From Rhexocercosporidium sp. MPI-PUGE-AT-0058 (Eukaryota > Ascomycota > Leotiomycetes > Helotiales): a stretch of DNA of 64,000 nt. Both the position numbers and the translations under genes were made by a program. Below, one piece after another: positions 45,201 to 55,712 of this stretch (position 1 is its first letter; the number at the start of each line of letters is the position of its first letter). Below the pieces are notes generated by a model that was given only the letters and a program-made list of their open reading frames with translations, was not told where the DNA came from and did no database searches. Location: the NCBI GenBank assembly GCA_020746875.1, contig JAGTJL010000002.1, positions 1,922,001 to 1,986,000 of the forward strand, given 5' to 3'.

Positions 45201-45913
45201 CGATACTCTACTTGCTCGGAGAGTATTGATGCCAAACATGTTGATCATTAGGAAGATGGCGTTGACAACAGAAGCAGAAGAATTGTATCCATGAGCTACC
45301 GAGAGCGGTGCCCCAGAAGGAGTCGTGTGCTCTCGTGCTTTAACACCTGCCCATATTCCCAGATAAACCATTCCACATCCAAAGCATGTCAGGGACTGAT
45401 GAGCAATGGCGTTAGCTAGACTCGTCAAGGACACACATGCTGCTCCATCTGGATGCTGAAAAGATTGAATTCCTGGAATTCAGCAATGCTCAAGTGGAAG
45501 TTTAGACTTACCAAACACAGAAACAAGTTCATCAAATACTTCCCACGAGGTAGAATGGGGACGGTGATAATAGAAATTATGATAATAAGGTAGCCAAGGT
45601 TCAAGTAGTTGACCGCAACTGAATGTTTCTGGTAGATCCCCATCGCAATGACAGCAGAGATCGCCGGTTTGACCATGATCATGAAAATGAGTGGCGTAAT
45701 ACCCAACTTCTTCCATGCTCGGATAAGTATGAATGGCTTTGCGGGGGCTGGACTTGGTGTAGGATCATCTTGGGAGTTTTCATGACACTGTTGAGGAGGA
45801 ATGTGGCTCATAGGAGTTGGCTTAAGGGTACTGGAGTCAACTTTGGTCGAATTCGAGGTCGCGTCCACGTTGTCTGGATTTTTGTTTTCCGCATGCTGTG
45901 AGGGAGTTGACAT
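42220..45913 (-). CDS. Two-part membrane transporter of the aromatic acid exporter superfamily (ArAE_2_N plus DUF2421)
   Basis: Six exons (45913-45512, 45455-45182, 45067-43385, 43323-43268, 43137-42746, 42676-42220) add to 3264 bases, 1087 residues. A hydrophilic N-terminus (MSTPSQHAENKNPDN) is followed by membrane bundle one (PLIFMIMVKPAISAVIAMGI, then a stretch with VVNAIFLMINMFGI and VFTLVGFTYGPQQ). A long cytosolic region with helices follows (KIEGFREQRSTDLR), then bundle two (GVRVTIAVMSIAVMCYV, NLVVTFTGMIGAYINWY, HVLIIGYELQV). After TGQPYYPTYKLAPYRLL comes a cytosolic C-terminal domain. It resembles fungal proteins annotated as Brefeldin A-sensitivity or ArAE family members; the substrate is unknown. 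Splice phases agree at every junction. An upstream ATG at 46066 exists but its sequence looks like leader. Confidence 0.85.
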
Positions 45914-46066
45914 TATTGCCTTGAAAGAAGCCAGACTTGAGTAATGTTCAACGAATGGTAGTGGTAAAGTAAGACGAACCAAGGACCTCAATCTAGAAAA
46001 GAATAATGGACTTCCTTCGAACAAAGTTGGAGAGAGAAGATATGTATCGTGTAAGAAAGGTAGCAA

Positions 46067-46613
46067 ACCACCCTGAGTTGGGAGGATATCAGATTAACAT
46101 AATTCGACCATGCCAATAAACTCCCGATTTTCGCAAACCCTGCATACGGGAGAATAAGCAGAGATACAACTACCAATCACAGCAGGCTCCAGGAGAGAAC
46201 TAAACGAAAATGAATGGTGCAGTGGCCGATGATGACTAGGCTTAGGCACTGCAGGTGTACAGTAAGCAGCCCGGGACAAGCTGGACTTTCCTTACATCCA
46301 GCCCACCATCTTCAAAGGAGACAGTCGCGAAAATCAATGTTGTGGACCCCATTCATCGAAAATCGACACCTACGTCAGTGCAGCCTGCGTTTTACAGGCA
46401 TACAGAGACGATGTCAAAGCTTAGGAGTTTGTCAACCTCTCAAGGCGGCTGGGCATTTGTTAGTTTCGGATCCGACTGATCAATAGCTTTATGCCCCCTT
46501 TCCCTCCCGGGCCGGTTGCGTCCGTAGCCAGTACCGCAGAGAAAACTCTATAATTTAAAAAACATGTTATTGTTTCTCGCCTCCTAAGGCATACGGACTC
46601 GTGTCATGGGGTT
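46067..46613. other. Intergenic, nothing recognised
   Basis: Short stretch between the transporter promoter and a hypothetical gene. No feature seen. Confidence 0.45.
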
Positions 46614-47069
46614 CTAAATTTTCTTGGCTTTCCAGTCAGGTACTGTAGCACAATTAAACCAAGAGAATATGTAATCCAAAGCCGAAATGCCACAGCAAGC
46701 CGTAGCGGGGCGACATAACGACCAAAACCCTGGTGATCTGGTCTCGCCGAGGTACCGATACATGGAGTCGGCATCAACTCTACCGGCCGTATCCTCCGCT
46801 ATGCTTTTCCGGTCTCGGTACTGGCGCATGGCATCGAAAACGAGCCGCCTGAATAATTTATCAGTGGCTAATATCTTGGTCAATGTCTCGAGGCCGAAAG
46901 GCACATTTGAACCAGGGCATGAACGACAATAAAACGCAACCTCTGCAAAAATCTTGGTTAGCCCACGTCCACCTGATCTTTGCGGAAATTGTGGTAGATT
47001 TGGAAAGGTTTCTGAGTAGCTCATAAACACAAACTCGCTTAGAGCACCGCCTAAACTAGAGGGGTTCAT
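46614..47069 (-). CDS. Hypothetical protein, 151 residues
   Basis: A single open frame starting MNPSSLGGALSEFVF. The second half looks coding, with charged helix-like segments LTKILATDKLFRRLVFDAM and RQYRDRKSIAEDTAG. A CTAAC then TTTTTGCAG inside the frame near 46970 resembles an intron end, so the first 40 codons may be wrong and a different exon may lie upstream. No domain recognised. Confidence 0.4.
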   Translation of the reverse strand: MNPSSLGGALSEFVFMSYSETFPNLPQFPQRSGGRGLTKIFAEVAFYCRSCPGSNVPFGLETLTKILATDKLFRRLVFDAMRQYRDRKSIAEDTAGRVDADSMYRYLGETRSPGFWSLCRPATACCGISALDYIFSWFNCATVPDWKAKKI

Positions 47070-48200
47070 TAGGTGGATTGGGCAGGGAAGCCTTATGCTA
47101 CCTGCGGACGAGAAGCCTCTGCTTTCAGAGGGCCATCCAACCTAAAAATATTTCACCTCAGAAAATTGTTGAATGGTATCGATTTTTCTCTTCCTCTAAT
47201 CCCCTTCTTACTTATTATTCACTAATCGGCCCCCGTCTTTACTCTAGCAAACTTCTAAACCGCAGCATTGATTGTTGCCTTTGGTTCAGGAAGCTCATAT
47301 ATTCTATCTTTGACGAGCTCATCGTCCATTAGTAGCCCAGAATATATATTTTTGTTATTTCTTTTGTCACAAAGATTCCACAAACACGAGACCAACAAAG
47401 ATGGTCCAGAAGTTCTTTGAGTTCCGTACTCAAGTTTGTTTTGACACACTCTAACTTGTCACGATATAAATTAATCTGCCTTTGGCTGACTCTAGCGCCA
47501 GCGTAAGGAGATTACCTTCGTCATTTCCCTGGGGCGCCTGCGCGATTTGGCAAACTTTTTCGCCAGGGACTCTGTATGATTGTCGTCCATTGAAGGATAT
47601 ATGTGTTAATTTTAACATCATCCCTGCGGTACAAATGTCCAGAATCAACAGAGATCTCGCTTATAGCTGAGAAGATTACAATCCTCCTCCTCGAACACTT
47701 AACAGCCTTAACCAGCCTGATGTAAATGCTATATCAGTAGGAAACAGTGCTCGCAAGGATTCTTTCTCCATACGCAATGCCGACGAGCTGCGTTTTGCTT
47801 TTCCGCCTGGTCACCATTGGAACCCAGACCCCTGCAGCTCCACCGGATGTTTATGTCTCTTTTGGGAAGCGGGCTGCTGTGCCATACCGGGGGGCCTGTG
47901 TCACATCTCTATAACTTCTACATGTCCCATTCTACCCATCATAAAGTAGCTTTCTCCAATGGAATTTTTCCTTCTTTGTGAAATTCCTTAGTATTGTCTT
48001 TCCCCATGTCTCCTCCGCGAATATAGTCAACAGCAAAAGAGCAATTGCGCGCGGCTCCTCGTCCCCAGATTTTTTTTTCAAGGATCTCTCGAATTGCACT
48101 TCTCGAATCATAGTTCTCTGATATCTATCCACAAATTTTCAAAGTCTAAGAAACCAAAATTTAACAGAAACGCCCAGAACAGCCTTCGGAGCAAGATCTG
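47070..48200. other. Intergenic, promoter of the acetyltransferase-like gene
   Basis: AT-rich; a run of T around 48070 precedes the gene. No gene or repeat recognised. Confidence 0.45.
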
Positions 48201-49745
48201 GTGATGTGGCTACTCGGATCGAAGATATCCACTGGGGAAAATTATTTGCGTGCAGCCGGTATTGATCTTCCTATCCGGTGTTTTCGGATTCTTTGCTCAG
48301 TTTCAAATATAGGGCCGAACGAGATTCGGTGCGTTGCTCGTGAATCACTTGGCTTTTACCGGTCTCTTGTGGTCGGTGGTGTCTATGACTTTGTCAAGCC
48401 AGTAGACATCAAGTCTACAACTACGTACAATCATGCTCTGAGGTGTTGTATCGACTCCCATCCACGGCTCAGCGCTATCATTGCTGGACGTGACACTGAT
48501 TCGCCATACTTTGAGTTCTGTCCTCGCATGGATTTAAGTCAACACGTCCAGTTTCTTCGGAATGATATTGGGAAGGGCGAAAGTGAGGCCATAACAATAC
48601 AGAGAGCTCTGCCCAGCACCCTGGATGAATTTCTGCCAACGTCGATCCCACCGTGGAAGATTGTACTTCTGCCCCTCTCGGACAACAGATGCTTCATAGC
48701 CTTTTCCTACTCCCATGCTCTGGGCGATGGTTTGTCGGGATGTGCATTCCACAGGACATTTCTCGAAGCTCTTCAGGATCAACGCCTGGAAACCGATCTG
48801 ATCTGTACGCCAACACGCAAGGAACTGAGTCTACCGTTCGACACTCCCGAGAACCTTCCAATCTCGTGGACTTATTTGCTCTCGCCATTTCTCGGACAAT
48901 ACCTTCCAACGTACCTATCGTCTCTCTTTGGGTTCTCGTCAAACATGAATGCCGCAACTCCTAGCACCTGGACGGGTACCCCGGTATTCTACGACCCAGA
49001 GACTCTTCGTACTGGGGTCGAAATGATATCCATCGAGAGCGATAAGATCGAAGATGCTCTAAAGCTCTGCCGCATGAACGGTGCGAAACTCACTGGGCTC
49101 CTTCACCAATTCTTTCTCGACGCCTTATCAGAAGCATTGCCTCGTCCTCACAATTTTGACAGCCTTGGTGGCGGTACAGCAATCAACATGCGTCCAACAG
49201 TCGGAGTATCAAACGATGAGATGGGTGTTTTCGCTTCTGGTGACTTCCAGATGTACCCTCTGCAGGTGAAACTTTCAGGCGGAAAAGAGCAATTTTCCTG
49301 GTCATTGGCAAAAGAAATCACAGACAGATTGGCAGTACGATCGAAGGAAATACAAGACCAGCCTCTCGGTCTGCTCAGGTACTTATTGAGCATCCGGGCA
49401 TGGACGTTGTCGAAGATTGGCGGTCGACGAGAAGACTCATATGCGATCAGCAATTTGATGCGCTTCCAGCCATTGGGCAATGTTGACAATTGTGCTGTGA
49501 CGGAAGTGATATTTTGCCAGCCGACGGATGTCGCCGGTGGTGCTGCACTGTCAATTAATATCATCAGTATTGGTGACGGGCCGATGAACATTACTGTCAA
49601 CTGGCAAGCAGGTGGACTGGACCTCGGGACATATGAGGATGAGGTTGAATTCGTCAGGACTGTGTGCCGACATGTAGAAATAGGCTTTGCTCGCTTGTGT
49701 ACGACATTGGACGTCTCGGAGAAACGTGGGGAGGACTCGTGTTGA
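48201..49745 (+). CDS. Alcohol O-acetyltransferase-like enzyme (AATase/condensation fold)
   Basis: The frame is open from 48201 to 49745. The likely mature RNA removes a 54-bp intron (48259-48312, GTATTG to AATATAG), which turns the start into LRAAGPNEIRC followed by ARESLGFYRSLVVGG, the usual family opening. That gives 496 residues or 495 from the second Met. The catalytic HxxxDG appears as YSHALGDGLSG; the second half has the structural segments GTAINMRPTVG and a late NWQAGGLDLGTYEDEV. AATases transfer acetyl from acetyl-CoA to alcohols or sterols; the real substrate is not known. The intron is a multiple of three without a stop, so retention would insert 18 residues. Confidence 0.78.
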   Translation: MMWLLGSKISTGENYLRAAGIDLPIRCFRILCSVSNIGPNEIRCVARESLGFYRSLVVGGVYDFVKPVDIKSTTTYNHALRCCIDSHPRLSAIIAGRDTDSPYFEFCPRMDLSQHVQFLRNDIGKGESEAITIQRALPSTLDEFLPTSIPPWKIVLLPLSDNRCFIAFSYSHALGDGLSGCAFHRTFLEALQDQRLETDLICTPTRKELSLPFDTPENLPISWTYLLSPFLGQYLPTYLSSLFGFSSNMNAATPSTWTGTPVFYDPETLRTGVEMISIESDKIEDALKLCRMNGAKLTGLLHQFFLDALSEALPRPHNFDSLGGGTAINMRPTVGVSNDEMGVFASGDFQMYPLQVKLSGGKEQFSWSLAKEITDRLAVRSKEIQDQPLGLLRYLLSIRAWTLSKIGGRREDSYAISNLMRFQPLGNVDNCAVTEVIFCQPTDVAGGAALSINIISIGDGPMNITVNWQAGGLDLGTYEDEVEFVRTVCRHVEIGFARLCTTLDVSEKRGEDSC

Positions 49746-50032
49746 GTTTATGGCAGTGGACGAGATTTCAAAGGGGAAATGACAAATCAATGATGTCTAA
49801 TAAGTTGTCCTGAACAAAATTTCATTCAAGATCTAACCAAGATTATTACCGTGCACGTTGCACCCAGTGTTACTGCATTCTACAGTCCAGACCCCAAAAC
49901 GCCATGGAAATGCTCAGACCACAAGAGACAAAGATGCTCATCCCCGTTTTATTACCATTAAAATCCTTCCAACACATCCGACAAAATGCTTCAGCGAACA
50001 TTCTCGTTACTCTCAATGGATAGACATAATAT
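49746..50032. other. Convergent intergenic region
   Basis: Short spacer between the acetyltransferase-like gene (+) and the secreted protein gene (-). Nothing recognised. Confidence 0.5.
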
Positions 50033-50746
50033 CTATTCGTACCATTGAGCAGCTCTGCGTCCCTTTGCTCGGTAGTAGATACTGGTAGCAGTTGGCTTGG
50101 GTGGAACGACTGGGCCAGTGGCCTTGGTAGGGTAGCCAGTGGAAGATGGAATGATAACGGTTCCAGTCGAGTAAGGCTTGCTGGAGGAGCTACTGGAGGA
50201 CCTAATGGACGAGCTGCTGGAGGAACTACTGGATGGACGACCATTGCTCCCTGTAGAAAGAGGCATCTTGGTGGAAGTAGATGATGTCGTTGTGGTAGAG
50301 TTTCTTGGGGTGTAGGTCGAAGTATAGGTGGATGTCTGAGGAGGCTTTGGAGTCCAAGTTGGCTTTGCATCTGTAACTGTAGATGTAACGGTTTTGGTCT
50401 CCCCATTGACAATCTTGATATCAATGTTGACGACAATCACAGTGATGAAAACGTTGTTTTCGTAGACGGCGACTGTGCAATCGCGGCTTGGCGAGCCGGT
50501 AGGATAGACCCAGATAGAGCTTCGAGAGCCGTGATACTCGACGGAAGTGACGGTCCCGCGATCAGTGGTGACATACGGAGGAGGATTGTAGGGAACAGTA
50601 GTGGTGCAAGGTGCCGTGACCGTAACCGTTTGGGTGACTGTAGTTGGATCGGAACCTGTGCAAATGACGTCTACTTGCTGGGTGTACAGGCTAGCAGAAG
50701 CGAATGCAAACAAGGCGGGAAAGACGGAAGCGCTGGAGAACTTCAT
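50033..50746 (-). CDS. Secreted Ser/Thr-rich protein
   Basis: A 237-residue intronless protein from ATG 50746: MKFSSASVFPALFAFASA is a signal peptide. The N-terminal domain has few Cys (VICTG, APCTTTV, RDCTVAVYENNVF) and repeated TVTQTVTVTAP. The middle is Ser/Thr-rich ([10 protein letters not shown]) and probably O-glycosylated. The C-terminus (RAKGRRAAQWYE) is polar, with no GPI signal. The ORF extends upstream with a leader that is AT-rich and not protein-like. A TATA-like CTATATAC lies near 50945. Role: extracellular or wall protein of unknown function. Confidence 0.7.
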   Translation of the reverse strand: MKFSSASVFPALFAFASASLYTQQVDVICTGSDPTTVTQTVTVTAPCTTTVPYNPPPYVTTDRGTVTSVEYHGSRSSIWVYPTGSPSRDCTVAVYENNVFITVIVVNIDIKIVNGETKTVTSTVTDAKPTWTPKPPQTSTYTSTYTPRNSTTTTSSTSTKMPLSTGSNGRPSSSSSSSSSIRSSSSSSSKPYSTGTVIIPSSTGYPTKATGPVVPPKPTATSIYYRAKGRRAAQWYE

Positions 50747-51113
50747 TGTGTCGGATATGTCGATTGATAAGTAACAAAAGATATGAAAGCACAATGTGTT
50801 TAGATAGAAAATGAAGAAGTCTAACGATGGTGTCAAGGAAAAGACAAGATAGGGAAGTAGAAAATGTAATGAAATGGAAAGTGAAAGAGAAGACAATGCA
50901 ATATGAAATGATGAAGTGCATTTTCAAGTCGGGTTGAGCTCTCTATATACTTGTCCTTCAGAGCGTTCACGAAAATAATATGGAGAATTTGATGGCACAC
51001 AGTGATGGCGTCAAGGAGGCGGTGCTATGCTCATACAGCTCGCGGTCCGATAAGATGCTGTGCAACTAAAATAAACTTGTGTTGAGTGACGCTTCAGCAA
51101 GACTCGGAGGCTG

Positions 51114-51428
51114 TTGTTGCGAGCTGAAGACGACATGAAAGAGTGCAGTGAAAAGTTCAGCCTGTGTGGCTGCGTGCTAGTTGGGCTCGCAGCTGTCAGC
51201 ATTCAAGCCTCCAACGGCGATGGCCGCCAATACGATTACCGAGCTGGCTCAGGTAGCACAGATGAGTATCGCCAATGGCACACTCATGCTCATGAAGGAT
51301 TGACATCTCCGGTCAGCAACAGCGAATATGGGATGCTGCGTCTTCCACCACGACGTAATACTTATCGTCACTGGACAGATGTCACAAAACATTGGCATGA
51401 CATTCAAGAGGATTTCGGACCGTTCTAA
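51114..51428 (+). CDS. Hypothetical small protein, 104 residues
   Basis: A single frame, MLRAEDDMKECSEKFS to HWHDIQEDFGPF. It has several acidic and aromatic residues and a weak hydrophobic patch (CVLVGLAAVSI). No domain or splice evidence. It lies between the secreted protein and DJ-1 genes, so it could be an exon or a chance frame. Confidence 0.25.
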   Translation: MLRAEDDMKECSEKFSLCGCVLVGLAAVSIQASNGDGRQYDYRAGSGSTDEYRQWHTHAHEGLTSPVSNSEYGMLRLPPRRNTYRHWTDVTKHWHDIQEDFGPF

Positions 51429-51972
51429 ATCAGAGCAGGAGTCCAAGAATAATAGCAGAGTATTCTAGGAAGAATTTCAGTATCAGAGCTACTAAAGTGC
51501 AGCAAGATAATGAATCGATTCTACAAGGTATCATAGACAAAGCAATGGTGCACAAGAAAGAGAGATGCCTCTGATCGCCAGTTCATCGATCTTCCCTTCT
51601 AGGAACCTACGCAATCACATAGCAAGCCAGCTATCTCTTGCGAATTTGTTGTTGAAAGACAGAAATTTCCAAATCGGAGGACTTTTGTTTAGCAAGGACT
51701 ACTTTGAAGTTGACACTAGCAAGTTTTTCTCCATGACACGAATTGGTTGGTGGTGATCTCGGCGTTAAGACTGGGCTCGAAGCGTGCACCTGTTGAGGCT
51801 GTCCATCTCGGATATACTAAACCCGCAGGTCATAATCGCATTTTGCATTGCTCCGTATGCCTGCTGACGATCTCACGCGAAAAAGTAATATAAATTTCAG
51901 GTCTCTCAAGTTTCTCCAACTCTGGGTTGATATTTCGGGAAGCAAGATTGACCAATCAAGATCCTGAATATA

Positions 51973-52817
51973 ATGGCGAGTGTTGGAGCGCTCAAGATTG
52001 GAGTTTATGTTCCTGGGGGTGCTCAACTTCTGGATCTCTCTCCTATCGACCTCTTTGCCATGATGAGCCCAGAGTATCTCGCAGCATGCATGCTTCCCGC
52101 ACCTCTCGTCGCTCTTGGTATGCCATCGATCATTCACTATATCGGACTTCCGGAAACTGGGACACACTTGGAGTTGACAGCGAGTGCCTTTCTAAAAGTC
52201 TCCAAAACAACCAAAGATGCGGAAGTACAGCCAGGCCTTCTCGATATAATCTTGGTCCCAGGACCGAATCCATCTTCAATATTCGGGGAAGACGCTTTGG
52301 ACTTTCTAAGGGCACATGCCACTTGGAGAGGTGATGATGGAGAAGGTGTCGACATTCTGTGTGTGTGTACGGGCGCGTATATGCTGGGCCAAAGCGGTAT
52401 TCTGAAGGGGAAAAATGCCAGTGGTCCGAGGGCGTTGGTACCAGGTCTGAAAAAGAAATTCCCAGACGTGAACTGGGTTGATGATAAAAGATGGGTGAAG
52501 GATGGAAATATTTGGACTAGTGGTACGTACTATACTTTTTAAATTTATTGTTTAGCCTTGTTTCAAATCCTCATCCCCATCAAAAGCCGTGCTAATACAT
52601 CGCAGGAGGTATTACCAATGGACAGGAGATGGTTGCAGCTTATATTCGAGAGAAGTTCCCGGGTCCAGCAGCAGAGGCAACTTTGGAAATGGCTGGCGTG
52701 GGAGACAAAGGCATTGAGTATAACAGAGCCAAGTCTGGAGACGCTCTGTGGTGGTTGTGGCAGATCCTGAAGGCCATAACTGTTGGAAAAAGGAGCGTGA
52801 AGAGGAAGGGGTTGTGA
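51973..52817 (+). CDS. DJ-1/PfpI family protein (class I glutamine amidotransferase-like)
   Basis: Exon 1 (51973-52522) and exon 2 (52606-52817) join in phase to give 253 residues. The Rossmann-like flavodoxin core reads LKIGVYVPGGAQLLDLSPID, LLDIILVPGPNPSS and the nucleophile elbow ILCVCTGAYMLGQSG, with the catalytic Cys in CTG. After splicing, WTSGGITNGQEMVAAY completes the late active-site loop. Relatives are fungal isonitrile hydratase-like and ThiJ proteins; the reaction is not known. The GTACGT donor and CATCGCAG acceptor restore the frame precisely. Confidence 0.85.
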
Positions 52818-53265
52818 TTTGAGATGTCGCTGTGTGGGAATGAGCGTAGAGAGGGTAATTGCTGATTGCTAGGGCGATAATTGGCGTAGACACTAGTAAG
52901 ACGATAAGACTGTTACAAAATGGAAATACTTATCCTGTATCGAATACCGGTCTATGCAACCAAACACAAAAAATGAAGCGATTCACATCTTTCGCGTAAA
53001 CTGTCGTGCCTGAACACCCCTGTCACACGTGATGGTCGGCGGGGCGATTAGCTATCTTAGCGTGGTTAGTGCCCGCTGGAGAAAAAAAGAGATCTGAAGC
53101 TCCTCCTCGCCTCGAGAAATCTTCTGCCAGACACCGCTTCTCTTCCTCCCTCAAACAACCACAACTCCTGCTCTCAAGACAGGATTATCCAAAGCCAGGT
53201 TATCAATCACAGACGTTTAATCCCACAAGTTGTTTCCCATAGAAAATCATCAAACAACAGGCAAA
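52818..53265. other. Intergenic, nothing recognised
   Basis: Spacer and FKBP promoter. A pyrimidine-rich leader (near 53130) precedes the FKBP start. No other feature. Confidence 0.5.
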
Positions 53266-55071
53266 ATGTCTCTTCTCCCAGGTAAGTTGATGTCGGCGCC
53301 AAATCGTCTTGTTGACATAGGTGGACTAACTCGTACCGCAGTCGCCACCTATGGGCTTCAGGTCCCACCTGGAGATATTATCATTCCTGCCGTTGCGGAC
53401 TTCCCTGCCACTGTAAGTTTCAAAAATCCCCAGCCTTTTTGCTGAACGTTTCCATGAGTTGCCTTCAGCGCAACGCTTGTGAAGCCCAACTTGAAGAACC
53501 CAAAAGCCTCAGAACCTTAAGCTAATGCCTATTTTCAACAGTTCCGTATTACAATGGCTGCCATTGACCCCAGTGAACCTGCTGATGCCGATGCCGCCGT
53601 CGCAGGCGTTGCTCCCCGAGCCACCCTAAAGCTCATCCGCCAACCGGATGGATCCGAGGATGACGAGGATTCGGAGGAGTACATGCGCGCTCTGCTTGCT
53701 GAGAGTGATTCCGAGGACGAGAGCGAGTCTGACGAGGAGGAGAATGGAGGCCCAAGCGATCCCGCAAAGTCAAAGAAGGCTAGAAAGGCCGCTGCTCTTC
53801 AACAGCTCATGGACACCCTTGGTGCTGCTTCTGACGAGGAAATGGAAGATGCCCCCAACGGTGCGAATGGAAAGATCAGCAAGAAGGGTAAGGACAAGGC
53901 TACCAGCGACGACGAGGAGGAGAGCGAGGAGGATAGTGACGATGATTCTGAGGATATCGAGGTCGAGGAATTCGTTCTCTGCACTCTTGATACCGAGAAG
54001 GTATGCTTAGCAGCGAAAGTAATCCCAACTCACAAGCTAACAGTATCAGAACTTCCAACAACCACTTGATATCACCATCGGCGAGCATGAGCGCGTCTTC
54101 TTCAAGGTTACTGGTACCCACACCATCTACCTCACTGGCAACTACGTTATCCCCCAAGACGACGGCCACAATCATCATCACGAGGTCTACGACTCCGATG
54201 AGGAAGATGATGATGAGGAGTATGACTTGTCCCCTGATGAGGACGAGCTTGAGATTGAGATGGATGACGACGAGAGCGATGATCTTGATACTCTTGAGAA
54301 CCCCCGTGTCACCGAGGTCGATTCTGAGGATGAGGCCCCAAAGCTCGTAAGTGCTGAGAAGAAGGGCAAGAATAAGCGCTCCGCCGATGAGATCGAGGAG
54401 GGTGCTTCTCTTGACGATATCATGGCCAAGACCTTGAAGCCCGAGGCCGCCGATGAGCAGAAGCTTAGTAAGAAGCAACTCAAGAAGCTCAAGAAGAACA
54501 ATGGTGAACCCGCTGCCGTCAAGGCCGAGGAGTCAAAGAAGGCCGACGCCAAGGAGAGCCCTGCTGCCAAATCCGACAAGTCGGACAAGAAAGTTCAATT
54601 CGCAAAGAACCTCGAGCAAGGTCCAACCGGATCCGCTGAGAAAGCCAAGGCAGCTGCACCTGATGCTAAGGGCAAGGCCACTTTGGGTGTCAAGTCTGTC
54701 AGTGGTGTTAAGATTGATGATAAGAAGCTCGGTAGTGGCCCAGCCTGCAAGAAGGGTAATAAGGTTGGTATGCGTTACATCGGCAAGCTTGAGGATGGCA
54801 AGATCTTTGATTGTAAGGCTTACTCTACCCCCTTGACAGAATCCCATGTACTAACAATTTATTAGCCAACAAGAAGGGCAAGCCTTTCTCTTTCAAGCTC
54901 GGAAGCGGCGAGGTCATCAAGGGATGGGACATCGGTGTTGCTGGTATGTCGGTTGGTGGCGAGCGCAGACTCACCATCCCAGCACACCTCGCCTATGGTA
55001 GCAAAGCCCTTCCTGGTATTCCCGCAAACAGCACCTTGATCTTCGACGTCAAGTTGTTGGAGATCAAGTAA
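53266..55071 (+). CDS. FPR4: Nucleolar FKBP-type peptidyl-prolyl isomerase (Fpr3/Fpr4 type)
   Basis: Five exons (53266-53281, 53342-53412, 53542-54000, 54050-54812, 54866-55071) total 1515 bases, 504 residues. The start MSLLP is followed by [12 protein letters not shown] after a 16-bp first exon. A nucleoplasmin-like N-terminal domain ([14 protein letters not shown]) continues with acidic blocks ([18 protein letters not shown]). A basic lysine-rich linker ([14 protein letters not shown]) leads to the C-terminal FKBP domain: [48 protein letters not shown] and [10 protein letters not shown]. The protein is a histone chaperone and prolyl isomerase of nucleolus and chromatin in yeast. The 16-bp exon is unusually short yet strongly supported. 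Confidence 0.93.
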
Positions 55072-55712
55072 ATTTGCTACGGGTGCTTTCATTCTGCTAC
55101 GCATGTTTCTTGTTGACTCTTTGCGATCGTTGAGGCGGAAGCTCTGCTTGTCTACTCCTTCCTCTCCGCTGTACAATTCCCGATACACCTCTCATGCGGC
55201 GCTTTGCGGCCGCTTAATTTCCTTTACTGTCACTCATACCTTGTGTTGTGCCCTGCCGTTCTTTTGCATAATCTCCGACCTTCGTGGTTCTGTGATGGGA
55301 AGCAGGAATACGATATGGGATGAGGGGTTTGCATTACAGGCGTATTTGGGAAAAGTTCATCGTCTCATATCTGCGGACCGAGACCTCGTCATTAGTAAAT
55401 TAAAATCATGTCAATCATGCGCGTGCTGTTTTTGAGAATTGTGAGGTGCAGTTTGTACTTTCCTCATAGATGAGTGAAGATCTCTCAAACTGGCAAGTAC
55501 TGAACGCTAAGGGGGGGGGGGGGGGGGGGGGTCAAATAAGACTTCCCTCTCGAGTTCAGCGAAGGTCAACAAACTTTGCAACATTGTCAACACTATCACA
55601 CAAGCTACATCGTTTCTCCATTACCATCAATATTCGTACCTTCAAACAACTGGATATATCATTTCCTCATCATTGCATTCCCGCGCCTAATGCACCTGTA
55701 GCCGAATACAGC
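55072..55712. other. Intergenic leader with a poly-G tract
   Basis: It contains the 21-G run listed separately and the kinase promoter. No gene recognised. Confidence 0.5.
55511..55531 (+). repeat. Homopolymer of 21 G
   Basis: An uninterrupted run of 21 G about 180 bp before the kinase start. Such runs are rare in these genomes, prone to slippage and hard to sequence, so length is uncertain. Confidence 0.85.

Noticed and set aside
45914..46066. 51-codon N-terminal extension of the ArAE transporter
   Set aside because: Reads like leader; the MSTPSQ start fits the hydrophilic N-terminus of the family better.
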